A stretch of DNA of 64,000 bases from Streptomyces daqingensis. Its GTDB lineage: Bacteria; Actinomycetota; Actinomycetes; Streptomycetales; Streptomycetaceae. The notes under the pieces were generated by a model that saw nothing but the letters and a program-made list of their open reading frames with translations, had not been told where the DNA came from and did no database searches. The DNA lies in assembly GCF_014645895.1 (NCBI RefSeq), contig NZ_BMMP01000006.1, forward strand, positions 1 through 64,000. The letters run 5' to 3'. The translations under genes were made by a program, and so were the position numbers. Positions 49,815 to 59,230 of the stretch are shown in pieces; within the stretch, counting starts at the first letter, position 1, and each line of letters opens with the position of its first letter.

Positions 49815-50807
49815 ATGCCTTCTGCACTGCCTCTCGACCCCCCGCAGCGGCTTGTGCGCTCCCTCCGCTCGCAGCACGGCCACGCCGGCGAGCAGACGGG
49901 AAAGGCCGGTGACCAGTGGCTCGACGGACTCTCCGCGCTGCTGGAACAGGTGCTCGACCGCTGGGAGCTGACGCCGGAGCGGATCGTCTCGCCTGGGGGC
50001 AGGAGCAGCCTCGTGGTGCTCGTGCGGCAGGCCGACGGCTCCCCCGCCGCGCTGAAGCTGCTCGCTCCGTACCTGGCCGGTGCACGGGAGCGCGCGGAGC
50101 GCGAGTGCGCCGCCCTGCGGCTGTGGGACGGCGGAGGAGCCGTGCGCCTGCTGCGTGCGGACGCCGAGGACGGTGCGCTGCTGCTGGAGCGGCTGCACGG
50201 GGAGACGTCCCTCCGCTCCATGCCGGAGGCGAAGGCCATGCTGGAGGCGGCTTCGGCCGTGCGCCGGCTGTGGGTGGCCCCCAGGGACGGGGCGGGTCCC
50301 GAGAGCATGGGGGCCGGGGCACCGGACGGTGCTGCCGCGCTCGCCACGCTCGCCGAGCACACCGCTGCCGGCAGCGCTCTGCTCCGCTCGTCCGCCCCGG
50401 AGGACGTCCGCCCGCTCCGGGACGAGGCGCTGGAGCTGCGGGAGGGACTGCTGGCCGACCAGCCGGAAGAGGTGCTGCTGCACGGCGACTTCCGTCAGGG
50501 GGCCGTGCTCGCGTCGGACGCCGGGCGCGCTCCGTGGCTGGCGGCGGGTCCCGATCCGCTGCTGGGGGAGCGCACGTTCGACCTGGCGCGGCTCGTACGG
50601 GACAGGCTGCACGACCTCGTCGCCTCTCCAGGTGCCGCCGCGGCTACCCGCCGGCGTCTGAACAAGCTCGCCGACGGCCTGGAGGTGGACCGCGAGCGCC
50701 TGCGCGGGTGGGCGCTCTACCGGGCCGTCGAGTCGGGCGTACGGCACATGAACAGCGGACAGCGCGAGGACGGGGAGTTGCTGCTGGAGTTCGCCGGGTG
50801 GCTCTGA
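49815..50807 (+). CDS. Aminoglycoside phosphotransferase-fold protein, probable pseudokinase
   Basis: The 330-residue product has the APH/streptomycin 6-kinase fold with LLHGD (His223-Gly224-Asp225) and the ERTFDLARLV motif. Two catalytic positions are changed. The Asn of HGDxxxxN is Ala230, and the Mg-binding Asp of the IDPxxxxGER motif is Gly245 (WLAAGPDPLLGERTF). The putative catalytic base Asp225 remains. Activity is therefore doubtful, and it may bind rather than phosphorylate a ligand. It ends about 50 bases from the convergent transporter gene. Confidence 0.75.
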   Translation: MPSALPLDPPQRLVRSLRSQHGHAGEQTGKAGDQWLDGLSALLEQVLDRWELTPERIVSPGGRSSLVVLVRQADGSPAALKLLAPYLAGARERAERECAALRLWDGGGAVRLLRADAEDGALLLERLHGETSLRSMPEAKAMLEAASAVRRLWVAPRDGAGPESMGAGAPDGAAALATLAEHTAAGSALLRSSAPEDVRPLRDEALELREGLLADQPEEVLLHGDFRQGAVLASDAGRAPWLAAGPDPLLGERTFDLARLVRDRLHDLVASPGAAAATRRRLNKLADGLEVDRERLRGWALYRAVESGVRHMNSGQREDGELLLEFAGWL

Positions 50808-50858
50808 CGGCCGCCCGTGGAACCGGGCGGGGCCGCCTGGGCCGAAGTGGAGCCGCCT

Positions 50859-52268
50859 TCAGAGCACGATGGCGCCGGTGAGGAGCGCGGCGGCCGTCAT
50901 GACGATCGTCGTGCCGAAGGCCCATCCGAAGATGAAGCGCTGGTGCTCCCCGAGCTGGACGCCCGTCATGCCGACCAGGATGAACGTCGAGGCCGTGAGC
51001 GGGCTGAGGGGGAAGCCCGTGGTCATCTGGCCGAGGATGGCGGCCCTGGCGATCTCGGCCCGTCCCGTGCCGAATCCTCCTGCCGTCTCGGAGAGGACGG
51101 GGAGGACGCCGAAGTAGTAGGCGTCGGGGGTGAGGGCGAGGCTGAGCGGCATTCCCGTGACGGCGACGACGCCCGGCAGGTGCCCGCCGAGGGACGGAGG
51201 GATGACCGAGACGAGGGCCTTCGCCATCTCGTCGATCATCTTGGTCTCGGTCAGTACGCCGGTGAGGACGCCCGCGGCGAAGATCATGGTGGTGACCAGG
51301 ACGACGTTCTTACCGTGCCGGTCGAGCAGCGCCTGCTGGTCCTCCCACCTGGGGTGGTTGACGAGGAGGGCGACGGCGAAGCCGATGACGAACAGCACCT
51401 CCAGCGGCATGACTTGGAGGACCAGGGCGACCAGCAGCGTCAGCGTGAGCACCAGGTTGAAGACCGTCAGCCAGGTGCGGGGGCGCCCGCCGACGGCGAG
51501 CGAGACGGGCTCCTCCTCCGCTTCGGGGGCGGCCCTCCGGGGCTGCGCGCCCGGCTCGCCCGCCTCGTTGACGGGCTCGGCGGTCGTACCGGACGGCGCC
51601 GCGACCGTCCCGTCCGCCGCCTTCTCCGCGTCCGCACCGGGCAGTGCGGCGAGGGTGCCCAGGCGCTTCCGCTCGCGCCTGCCGATGAGGTACGAGGCGA
51701 GCAGCACCCATGCGATACCGCAGCCCATGGCGGGAAGCACCGGCAGGAAGACCTCGGAGGTGTCCAGCTTGAGCGCTGCCGCTGCCCGTACCGTCGGTCC
51801 GCCCCAGGGGATCATGTTCATCACGCCGGCCCCCAGGCAGATGATTCCGCTGAGCACCAGGGGGCGCATGCCGAGCCGCCGGTAGACGGGCAGCAGCGCG
51901 GAGACCGTGATGAGGAACGTGGACGCTCCGTCGCCGTCGAGGGCCACGCACATGGTGAGCACGGCCGTGCCCATGCATATTCGCAGCGGATCACGGCGGC
52001 CGAAGCGGAGGATGCCGCGGATGAGCGGGTCGAAGAGGCCGGCGTCGACCATGAGGCTGAAGAAGAGGTAGGCGAAGGCGATCATGATGCCGGTGGGGGC
52101 CACCGTCGTCAGGCCCTCGAGGATCATGTCGCCGAGCTGCCCCGCGAATCCCCCCGCCACAGCCGCGAGCACGGGCAGCAGCACCAGGGCGACGAGGACG
52201 GACAGCCGCCTGGTCATGGTGAGCACCAGGAAGAGCCCGATCGTGGTGAATCCCAGCGCTGCCAGCAT
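50859..52268 (-). CDS. CitMHS-family citrate/organic-acid transporter
   Basis: The 469-residue membrane protein has about twelve hydrophobic segments and the CitMHS motifs TVAPTGIMIAFAYLFFSLMVDAG, MCVALDGDGASTFLITVSALLPVYRRL and MNMIPWGGPTVRAAAAL. CitMHS proteins import metal-citrate or related dicarboxylate/tricarboxylate complexes with protons. A polar loop of about 80 residues in the middle is longer than usual. It is transcribed divergently from the LysR regulator and probably controlled by it. Confidence 0.92.
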   Translation of the reverse strand: MLAALGFTTIGLFLVLTMTRRLSVLVALVLLPVLAAVAGGFAGQLGDMILEGLTTVAPTGIMIAFAYLFFSLMVDAGLFDPLIRGILRFGRRDPLRICMGTAVLTMCVALDGDGASTFLITVSALLPVYRRLGMRPLVLSGIICLGAGVMNMIPWGGPTVRAAAALKLDTSEVFLPVLPAMGCGIAWVLLASYLIGRRERKRLGTLAALPGADAEKAADGTVAAPSGTTAEPVNEAGEPGAQPRRAAPEAEEEPVSLAVGGRPRTWLTVFNLVLTLTLLVALVLQVMPLEVLFVIGFAVALLVNHPRWEDQQALLDRHGKNVVLVTTMIFAAGVLTGVLTETKMIDEMAKALVSVIPPSLGGHLPGVVAVTGMPLSLALTPDAYYFGVLPVLSETAGGFGTGRAEIARAAILGQMTTGFPLSPLTASTFILVGMTGVQLGEHQRFIFGWAFGTTIVMTAAALLTGAIVL

Positions 52269-52388
52269 GGTCTCTCGCTCTCGTCTGTCGTGGCGGCCGG
52301 CGGCGTACGTGGTGGGGGTGCTGCCGCATTGCCCGGCAGTGTCGAAGGCACATCGGATCGCTGTCCAGCATCGAACTGGGATTCATCT

Positions 52389-52403
52389 ATGCGAGATGTG
52401 CAT
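52389..52403. promoter_or_regulatory. Candidate LysR operator between transporter and regulator genes
   Basis: The 15-bp inverted repeat ATGC-N7-GCAT (ATGCGAGATGTGCAT) fits the T-N11-A rule of LysR-type regulators. It lies about 35 bases upstream of the lysR start codon. A close copy lies upstream of the CoA-transferase gene. Confidence 0.65.
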
Positions 52404-52437
52404 CAGTGCGTCAGGGAAGCACCTATGATCCGCGGTC

Positions 52438-53361
52438 ATGGATGCCACCCTCCGGCAGTTGTCCGCCTTCGCGGCCGTCGCCCGGGCGGCGAGCTTCACT
52501 GCCGCGGCCGCCGAACTGCACGTCTCCCAGTCGTCGTTGAGCCGCGCCGTCGCCGATCTCGAGCGGCTCCTCGGCGCGCAGCTTCTCGAACGGGACACCC
52601 GGAACGTGCAGCTGACCGCGGCAGGTGTGGAAGCGCTGCGCATCGCCGACCAGATCGTCAACGCCCACCGGGCGGGGATGAAGGAGCTGCAACGCTTCCT
52701 GCTCGGGGAATCGGGAACCGTCGCGGTGGCGACCCTCCCCTCCGTCGCGGCCGTGCTGCTGCCGCGGGTGATCTCGGGTTTCCGCCGGGAGCGTCCCCAG
52801 GTCGCCATGCGGATCATGGACGGCCTCGAGCGCTCCGTACTGGACCGGGTGCTGGCGGGCGACGCCGACTTCGCGATCACCACCTTCGGCGAGACCTCGG
52901 GCCAGTTGGAGCACCGGCCGCTGGCGCGGGACCGGTTCGTCGCCGTCCTGCCGCCGGAGCACACACTCGCCGGGCAGGACGAGGTCTCCTGGGAGGAGCT
53001 GGCCGCGCACCCCTACCTCGCGGTCGGCCGGGACTCCAGCGTGCGGCGGCTGGCGGACGCCGCGTTCGCGCAGATCGACGCCCCGGTCGCCCCCTCGGCG
53101 GAGGCCGGGAACGTGGCGACCGTCGGCGGACTCGTGGCAGCGGGCCTGGGCGTCTCCGCGATGCCGGCGCTCGTCCTGCCCCTCCTCGGGTCCGGACCGT
53201 TCGTCTCGCGTCCGCTGGTGAGGCCCGTCGTCCACCGCCGGCTCGACGTCGTGATGCGCGCGAGGCGCACGGTGCCGCTGGCCGCGCACCGGTTCCTGGA
53301 GACGCTCGACGGGCTCCGCGAGGAAGGCGGGCAGCTGCCCGAGGGCGTCAGATGGGCGTGA
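52438..53361 (+). CDS. LysR-family transcriptional regulator
   Basis: The 307-residue product has the winged HTH at residues 1-60 (LRQLSAFAAVARAASFTAAAAELHVSQSSLSRAVADLERLLGAQLLERD region) and a two-lobe ligand-binding domain. Position between the divergent CitMHS transporter and the CoA-transferase/lyase genes, with a matching inverted repeat before each, suggests it senses the imported acid or its CoA ester. The start is ATG 52438. Confidence 0.95.
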   Translation: MDATLRQLSAFAAVARAASFTAAAAELHVSQSSLSRAVADLERLLGAQLLERDTRNVQLTAAGVEALRIADQIVNAHRAGMKELQRFLLGESGTVAVATLPSVAAVLLPRVISGFRRERPQVAMRIMDGLERSVLDRVLAGDADFAITTFGETSGQLEHRPLARDRFVAVLPPEHTLAGQDEVSWEELAAHPYLAVGRDSSVRRLADAAFAQIDAPVAPSAEAGNVATVGGLVAAGLGVSAMPALVLPLLGSGPFVSRPLVRPVVHRRLDVVMRARRTVPLAAHRFLETLDGLREEGGQLPEGVRWA

Positions 53362-53383
53362 CGGACCCACACGGCGATCGTTC

Positions 53384-53398
53384 ATGCGAAAAGCGCAT
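53384..53398. promoter_or_regulatory. Second candidate LysR operator, upstream of the CoA-transferase gene
   Basis: The perfect inverted repeat ATGCG-N5-CGCAT (ATGCGAAAAGCGCAT) also fits T-N11-A and shares 12 of 15 bases with the site at 52389-52403. It lies 134 bases before the CoA-transferase start codon. Confidence 0.65.
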
Positions 53399-53531
53399 CG
53401 ATTGATGGTCCTTTCTTGCTGGACAGTCATTTCTCCCCTCGGAGACGCTGAGGCCGGAGCCTGAAGTCCCGTTCCGCGGCCACGAGCGGCGCGGGCGCAG
53501 CCTGAGCGGACCGAGCAAGGGAGAGACCGCC

Positions 53532-54749
53532 GTGCCGAAGGACCACCCCGCCGGCGCCGGAAGCGGGCAGCTGTCCGGCCTGAAAGTGGTCGAGTTCGCC
53601 CATGTCGTCGCCGGGCCGCTGGCCGGCTCGATGCTCGCCGACCAGGGTGCGGACGTCGTCCACGTCGAGCCGCCCGGCACGGGGGACGCGGCCCGCTCGA
53701 TGGGTCCCCGGCGTGAGGGCGTCCCCCTGTGGTTCAAGGTGGCGGGACGCAACAAGCGGTCCGTCACCCTCGATCTCCGCCAGGACCAAGGACGTGAACT
53801 CGCACACCGGCTCGTCGCCTGGGCGGACGTCGTGATCGTCACCTTCCGCCCCGGGCGGCTGCGCGAGTGGGGGCTGGACTGGGAAGGGGTCCACCGTCTG
53901 AACCCCAAGGCCGTGATGCTGCAGATCTCGGGCTACGGAGCGACCTCCTCGCAGGCCGACCAGCCGGGTTTCGGGAAGATGGGCGAGGCCCGCAGCGGAG
54001 TCGTGCACCTCACGGGCTTCCCCGACGGGCCGCCGGTGCACACGGGCTTCTCCCACGGGGACGCGGTCAACGGGCTGATGGGGGCGTACGCGGTCCTGGC
54101 GGCGCTCCACCGCAAGGCGAACGACCCCGGCTTCGACGGCGAGTGGATCGACCTCGCGCTCTTCGAACCGCTCTTCCGGCTCGTCGAGTGGCAGGTCATC
54201 GTCCACGATCAGCTCGGAACGGTGCCGCAGCGCTCGGGCAACCAGCTTGCGATCGCACCGGCGGCCGTGATCAACACGTACCGGTCCATGGACGGCCAGT
54301 GGATCACTGTCACGTCGGCGACGCTGCGGTCCGTGCTGAACGTCGTACGCCTGCTCGGGCTGCCGGAGGAGGAGTTCGCCACGGTCGAACAGCAGCAGGC
54401 CGGGCGCGGACGCCTGGACGACGCACTGCGCGCGTGGGTCTCGGAGAGGCCGACGGCCGTCTGCCTGGAGGAGTTCGAACGCTGCGAGGTGGTGGCCTCC
54501 CGGGTGTTCGACGCCGCGGACATCGCGCAGGACCCGGTGTACGCCGAACGCGAGGACATCGTCACCGTCGACGACCCGCAGCTCGGCCCGGTGCGGATGC
54601 AGGCCGTCATCCCGCACTTCCGGCAGCAGCCCGGAAAGGTGTGGCGCACGGGTCCGGACCTGGGCCAGGACAACCGCCTCGTCTACCAGCAGTGGCTCGG
54701 TCTCGACGACGAGCGGCTGGCCGAACTGGAGCAGCAGGGTGTCGTCTGA
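53532..54749 (+). CDS. Family III (CaiB/BaiF) acyl-CoA transferase
   Basis: The 405-residue product has the family III pattern LKVVEFAHVVAGPLAGSMLADQGADVVHVEPP and the catalytic aspartate Asp177 in TGFSHGDAVNG. These enzymes move CoA between carboxylic acids. The pairing with a CitE-like lyase matches CoA-activation followed by C-C cleavage, as in itaconate/citramalate or malate degradation. The start is GTG 53532. The end overlaps the next gene by 11 bases. Confidence 0.9.
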   Translation: MPKDHPAGAGSGQLSGLKVVEFAHVVAGPLAGSMLADQGADVVHVEPPGTGDAARSMGPRREGVPLWFKVAGRNKRSVTLDLRQDQGRELAHRLVAWADVVIVTFRPGRLREWGLDWEGVHRLNPKAVMLQISGYGATSSQADQPGFGKMGEARSGVVHLTGFPDGPPVHTGFSHGDAVNGLMGAYAVLAALHRKANDPGFDGEWIDLALFEPLFRLVEWQVIVHDQLGTVPQRSGNQLAIAPAAVINTYRSMDGQWITVTSATLRSVLNVVRLLGLPEEEFATVEQQQAGRGRLDDALRAWVSERPTAVCLEEFERCEVVASRVFDAADIAQDPVYAEREDIVTVDDPQLGPVRMQAVIPHFRQQPGKVWRTGPDLGQDNRLVYQQWLGLDDERLAELEQQGVV

Positions 54750-55698
54750 CAGCAGCGCCGCCGGCCGTACGGGCGCCGGAGGAACCAGCCGTCTCCCCCT
54801 GCGCTCCCTGCTGTTCGTGCCGGGCAACCGGACGGAGTGGCTGGCCAAGGCCGAGGCCGCGGGAGCCGACGCGGCGATTCTCGACCTCGAGGACGCCGTA
54901 CCGGAGCAGGACAAGGCGGCAGCCTGCGCCGAAGTGGGCGAAGCCGTCGCCGCGCGGGGCGCGCACGCCGAAGACGCGGGGCGCATGGCCCTGTTCGTGC
55001 GCGTCAACGCCCTGGAGAGCTGGGCCGCGGCCGAAGCGCTCCGCACCGTCGCGGGCCCCGGTCTCGCGGGCGTCCTCCTGCCCAAGGTGCGGGACAAGGA
55101 AGACGTCCGGTTCGCGGACCGGCTGCTGGGCTGGTGCGAACGCGAAGAGGGCCTCGCGCCCGGCAGCGTCTCCCTGGTCCCGCTGCTGGAGAGCGCCGCG
55201 TCGCTGCGCAGCGCGTACGAGATCGGCTCGGCGGCCTCCCGCGTCGCCTACCTCGGCGCGCTCACCGGCGCCGGAGGGGACGTCGAACGCGCCGTCGGCT
55301 ACCAGTGGAGCCCGGAGGGGCTGGAGACCCTCGCGCTGCGCTCACGCGTGCTGCTGGACGTCCGGGCCTCGGGCGCCCCCCATCCGGTGGCCGGCCTGTG
55401 GACGCGGATCGACGACCTCGACGGGCTGCGCCGCTTCGCGGAGCAGAACCGCTCCCTCGGCTACACGGGGATGATGGCCATCCACCCCTCGCACGTCCCC
55501 GTCGTCAACGACGTCTTCTCCCCCGGTGCGGCCGAACTCGACCGCTGCAGGCGACTGGTGGCCGCCGTGCGGGAGGCGCAGAGCAAGGGCAGGGGTGCCG
55601 TGGCCTTCGAAGGGCAGATGGTCGACGAGGCCATGGCGGCGACGGCTCAGCAGACGCTCGACCTGGAGCGGCGGAGGGCGCGGGCCGCCTCTGCGTGA
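54739..55698 (+). CDS. CitE/HpcH-type CoA-ester lyase (citryl-, malyl- or citramalyl-CoA lyase-like)
   Basis: The 319-residue TIM-barrel protein has LLFVPGNRTEWLAKA, the Mg-binding ILDLEDAVPEQDKAAA (Asp49, Glu51, Asp52), RVNALES and the conserved MMAIHPSHVPVVNDVF. The family cleaves or forms 3-hydroxyacyl-CoA esters. Substrate is not readable from sequence. Given the CitMHS importer and CoA-transferase, citramalyl-CoA or malyl-CoA lyase is the best guess. GTG 54739 overlaps the preceding gene, so the two are co-translated. Confidence 0.88.
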   Translation: MSSDSSAAGRTGAGGTSRLPLRSLLFVPGNRTEWLAKAEAAGADAAILDLEDAVPEQDKAAACAEVGEAVAARGAHAEDAGRMALFVRVNALESWAAAEALRTVAGPGLAGVLLPKVRDKEDVRFADRLLGWCEREEGLAPGSVSLVPLLESAASLRSAYEIGSAASRVAYLGALTGAGGDVERAVGYQWSPEGLETLALRSRVLLDVRASGAPHPVAGLWTRIDDLDGLRRFAEQNRSLGYTGMMAIHPSHVPVVNDVFSPGAAELDRCRRLVAAVREAQSKGRGAVAFEGQMVDEAMAATAQQTLDLERRRARAASA

Positions 55699-55758
55699 CC
55701 CTGCGCCGGCGCCGCGTCCGCCTGGCGCCGGGCTGTCGCGCGCTGCTCGCACGCCGAC

Positions 55759-55782
55759 GGCCCGGCAGGGACCTGCCGGGCC
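55759..55782. terminator. Bidirectional terminator between the lyase gene and proS
   Basis: An 11-bp perfect inverted repeat, GGCCCGGCAGG (55759-55769) with CCTGCCGGGCC (55772-55782), lies between two convergent genes. Confidence 0.8.
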
Positions 55783-55809
55783 GGGGCCTTCCGCGGCGGT
55801 GCGCCGCCG

Positions 55810-57519
55810 TCAGCCGTGGGAGAGCCGCGCGACCGCGTCCGCGATGGGCAGCTCCTCGCGCTCTCCGGTACGGCGGTCCTTCACCTCGACGAGGCCGTCC
55901 TTCGCTCCACGGCCCACGATGAGGATCGTGGGAACGCCGAGCAGTTCGGCGTCCGTGAACTTCACGCCCGGTGAGACGCCCGTGCGGTCGTCGACCAGCA
56001 CACGCGTGCCGGCGGCACCGAGCTGTTCGGCGACCTCCAGGGCGAGTTCGGTCTGCATCGCCTTGCCCGCAGCGACGACGTGGACGTCGGCCGGCGCGAT
56101 CTCACGCGGCCAGCACAGCCCCTGCTCGTCGGCTGTCTGCTCGGCGAGCGCTGCGACGGCGCGCGTCACACCGATGCCGTAGGAACCCATCGTCACGCGG
56201 GTGGGCTTGCCGTTCTGGCCGAGCACGTCGAGCTCGAAGGCATCGGCGTACTTGCGGCCGAGCTGGAAGATGTGGCCGATTTCGATCGCCCTGCCGAGCT
56301 CGATGCCCGCACCGCAGGACGGGCAGGGGTCGCCCGGCTCCACGACGACCACGTCCACGTAGTCGTCCACCTCGAAGTCGCGGCCGCACACGACGTGCCG
56401 TGCGTGCTTGTCCGCCTTGTTGGCGCCGGTGATCCACTCGGTGCCGGGGGCGACGCGCGGATCTGCGATGTAGCGGAAGGCCTTGCCGGCCATGCCGTTC
56501 TGCGGGCCGACGTAACCGCGGACGAGGTCGGGCCTGCCGACGAAGTCCTCCGCGGTGACCAACTCGACCTCGGCGGGGGCGAGATGCTCGGCGAGCTTGC
56601 CCATGTCCACTTCGCGGTTGCCCGGCACGCCCACAGCGACGATCTCGCCGTCGACCTTCACCAGCAGGTTCTTCAGCGTGGCGGAGGCCGGGACGCCGAG
56701 GTGCTCGGCGAGCGTCTCGATCGTCGGGGTGTCCGGGGTGTCCAGCTCCTCCGTGTCCGGGTGGTCCGCGGACGGCGCGGGCACGACGGCGACCGACAGC
56801 GCCTCGGTGTTCGCGGCGAAGCCGCAGGACGGGCACTGCGCGTAGGTGTCCTCACCGGCGGCGGCCGGGGCGAGGAACTCCTCCGACGCGGAACCGCCCA
56901 TGGCGCCGCTGACGGCGGAGACGATCCGGTAGTCGAGACCGAGGCGCTCGAAGATCCGCGTGTACGCCTCCCGCTGCTGCCGGTAGGACTCGGCGAGGCC
57001 CTCGTCGCTGAGGTCGAAGGAGTAGGCGTCCTTCATCGTGAACTCGCGGCCGCGGAGGATGCCCGAGCGGGGCCGTGCCTCGTCCCGGTACTTCGTCTGG
57101 ATCTGGTACAGCGTGACGGGCAGGTCCTTGTAGGACGAGCACTGGTCCTTGACGACCTGGGTGAAGATCTCCTCGTGCGTGGGACCGAGCAGATAGTCCG
57201 CGCCCTTGCGGTCCTTGAGGCGGAAGAGGAGGTCGCCGTACTCGTCGTAGCGCCCCGAGACCTCGTACGGCTCCTTGGGGAGCAGCGCCGGGAGGAGCAC
57301 CTCCTGGGCGCCCGCGGCGTCCATCTCCTCGCGCACGACCCGCGTGACGTTCTCCAGGACCTGGAGCCCGAGGGGCAACCACGTCCAGATGCCCGCGGCC
57401 GTGCGGCGCACGTAACCCGCGCGCACCAGCAGCTTGTGGCTGACGGTCTCGGCGTCGGCCGGGTCGTCGCGCAGTGTCTTCAGCATCGACCGGGACAAAC
57501 GCTGGACTCGGGCTGCCAT
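55810..57519 (-). CDS. proS: Prolyl-tRNA synthetase (bacterial type)
   Basis: ProS charges tRNA-Pro. The 569-residue product has class II motif 1 ([27 protein letters not shown]), motif 2 and motif 3 ([17 protein letters not shown]), an INS-type editing insertion between motifs 2 and 3 ([13 protein letters not shown] onward) and the C-terminal anticodon-binding domain. The length and layout are those of the bacterial class with editing domain. The start is ATG 57519. A 75-base gap separates it from the GNAT gene upstream. Confidence 0.97.
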   Translation of the reverse strand: MAARVQRLSRSMLKTLRDDPADAETVSHKLLVRAGYVRRTAAGIWTWLPLGLQVLENVTRVVREEMDAAGAQEVLLPALLPKEPYEVSGRYDEYGDLLFRLKDRKGADYLLGPTHEEIFTQVVKDQCSSYKDLPVTLYQIQTKYRDEARPRSGILRGREFTMKDAYSFDLSDEGLAESYRQQREAYTRIFERLGLDYRIVSAVSGAMGGSASEEFLAPAAAGEDTYAQCPSCGFAANTEALSVAVVPAPSADHPDTEELDTPDTPTIETLAEHLGVPASATLKNLLVKVDGEIVAVGVPGNREVDMGKLAEHLAPAEVELVTAEDFVGRPDLVRGYVGPQNGMAGKAFRYIADPRVAPGTEWITGANKADKHARHVVCGRDFEVDDYVDVVVVEPGDPCPSCGAGIELGRAIEIGHIFQLGRKYADAFELDVLGQNGKPTRVTMGSYGIGVTRAVAALAEQTADEQGLCWPREIAPADVHVVAAGKAMQTELALEVAEQLGAAGTRVLVDDRTGVSPGVKFTDAELLGVPTILIVGRGAKDGLVEVKDRRTGEREELPIADAVARLSHG

Positions 57520-57594
57520 GGAATTCTCCGTGCGGTGGTTGAAGTGACTGGGCAGAGCCTATCCGGCGCCGCACACGCCAAGGAAATGCGTTCC

Positions 57595-58167
57595 TCACCG
57601 CCGCCTGAGCGGCAGCCACGCCCCCATCACGGCGTACGGGCTGGGGGCGCTGGGGAAGTGGACCTCGCGCGCGAGGTCCCCGTAGCCGAGCCGGTGGTAG
57701 AGGGCGCGGGCGGGGCTGTCGGTGTCGATGGCGGAGAGCAGCGAGCGTGGTTCGTCCGCTCCGTCGGTGAGCAGGGTGATCAGGCGGCGCCCGATGCCGC
57801 GCTGCTGGTAGAGCGGGTGCACGTGGAGTTCGGTGATGACGAACGCGTCGTCCAGCCAGGCCTCGTGGCCCGCCGCGCGCAGGTACCCGGAGACGACCGA
57901 GGACCACCAGTGCGTGCGGTCGTTCGGCATCCCGTACACGAAACCCACCAGCCGCCCCTCGTCCGACCAGGCGCCGAGGGCGCGCGCCCCCGGCGAGCGC
58001 AGATGCCGCAGCACGATGTGGCGCCGTACGGCGATCTCGTCGTCACCGAGCCCGAACGCGACCGCCTGCACCGCCAGCGCCTCGTCCACGTGTGCTTCGA
58101 GGTCCAGGGGACCGATGACGGCCCCGCGGGGGTCCTGGGGCTCAGATCCCCCGGCAGAATGCAGCAT
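57595..58167 (-). CDS. GNAT-family N-acetyltransferase
   Basis: The 190-residue product has the acetyl-CoA loop motif QQRGIGRRL after the beta-strand FVITELHVHPLY, and the C-terminal RALYHRLGYGDL. These define a GNAT fold. The acceptor substrate cannot be told. The ATG 58167 start has only a weak ribosome binding site. It lies on the same strand as proS and the next GNAT gene. Confidence 0.88.
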   Translation of the reverse strand: MLHSAGGSEPQDPRGAVIGPLDLEAHVDEALAVQAVAFGLGDDEIAVRRHIVLRHLRSPGARALGAWSDEGRLVGFVYGMPNDRTHWWSSVVSGYLRAAGHEAWLDDAFVITELHVHPLYQQRGIGRRLITLLTDGADEPRSLLSAIDTDSPARALYHRLGYGDLAREVHFPSAPSPYAVMGAWLPLRRR

Positions 58168-58232
58168 GCCGGGAGGCTACAGGCGGCAGGGGCCCGAACG
58201 GCCCGGTCCGGGTGCACCAGCCGGTGCGGGCG

Positions 58233-59078
58233 TCAGAACAGCACGCTCATGAAGGCGCCCACTTCACGGAAGCCCACTCTCCGGTAGGTCGCACGGGCCG
58301 TCTCGTTGAAGTCGTTGACGTAGAGGCTCGCCAGCGGAGCGACCTCGTTGAGGGCGTAGCGCAGGACTGCCGCCATGCCGCTCTCCGAGAGGCCCTTGCC
58401 GCGGTGCGCGGGAGCCACCCAGACGCCCTGGATCTGGCAGGCGTGGGGGGTGGCGGCGCCGATCTCGGCCTTGAAGACGACCTCGCCGTTCTCGACTCGG
58501 GCGAACGAGCGGCCCGAACCGACGAGTTCGGCGACGCGGGACTGGTAGACGAGGCCGCCGTCCCCCGCGAGCGGGGAGACCCCGACCTCCTCGGTGAACA
58601 TCGCCACGCAGGCGGGCAGCACCAGGTCCATCTCGTCCTTGCGGATACGGCGCACCAGCGGATCGGGCCGCACGTCGTGCGGTACCTCCTCCGTCACCAT
58701 CAGCGGCTGACGGCGGCGCACGTCCCGGGCCGGGCCCCAATGCGGCTCCAGGTACGACCAGAGAGCGGCGGTCGGCTCGGCGGGACCGACGATGGACGAG
58801 CAGCGCCGGCCCTGCCGCCGGGCCCGCTCGGCGAAGGCGCGTACCGCTTCGGGACCGGCGCACAGCGGCACGAGGTTCGCGCCGGCGTAGCAGAGCGACT
58901 TCAAACGCCCCCGCTGGTACCAGCCCCACATCTCGCCGCCGAGGCGCACCGCGTCGAGGCCGGCGGCGTGGACCCGGGAGGCGATGAAGGCGTTGTTGAC
59001 CGGCTCACGGGCGAGCAGGGCGAGGACGTCGTCGAGCTCGGCGGGGTCGACGACCCTGGTGGATGTGGTGGTCAACAA
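58233..59078 (-). CDS. DUF4081-GNAT acetyltransferase
   Basis: The product of about 281 residues has an N-terminal DUF4081 domain (EPVNNAFIASRVHAAGLD, GGEMWGWYQRGRLKSLCYAGANLVPLCA, GRRCSSIVGPAEPTAALWSYL). A GNAT domain follows (IQGVWVAPAHRGKGLSESGMAAVLRYAL, FREVGAFMSVLF). The family is conserved in actinobacteria directly downstream of ispG, as here. The acceptor is unknown. The frame is open to 59873, but TTG 59078 (with a second TTG at 59075) follows GAGG by about 10 bases and matches homologue starts. Confidence 0.85.
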   Translation of the reverse strand: MLTTTSTRVVDPAELDDVLALLAREPVNNAFIASRVHAAGLDAVRLGGEMWGWYQRGRLKSLCYAGANLVPLCAGPEAVRAFAERARRQGRRCSSIVGPAEPTAALWSYLEPHWGPARDVRRRQPLMVTEEVPHDVRPDPLVRRIRKDEMDLVLPACVAMFTEEVGVSPLAGDGGLVYQSRVAELVGSGRSFARVENGEVVFKAEIGAATPHACQIQGVWVAPAHRGKGLSESGMAAVLRYALNEVAPLASLYVNDFNETARATYRRVGFREVGAFMSVLF

Positions 59079-59230
59079 GGTGTCTGCTGCCTCACCGGGA
59101 CGGCCCCGAGGGCTCGGGGATGGGGAGAGGGGACGTTCTCCGAGCCTACCCCGGGTGAGCGGCACACCTGCCGGACGGATCCGGCCCCTCCCCGGGGCCT
59201 CGCGCCGCGCCGTGACCCGGGCCCTGCCGG

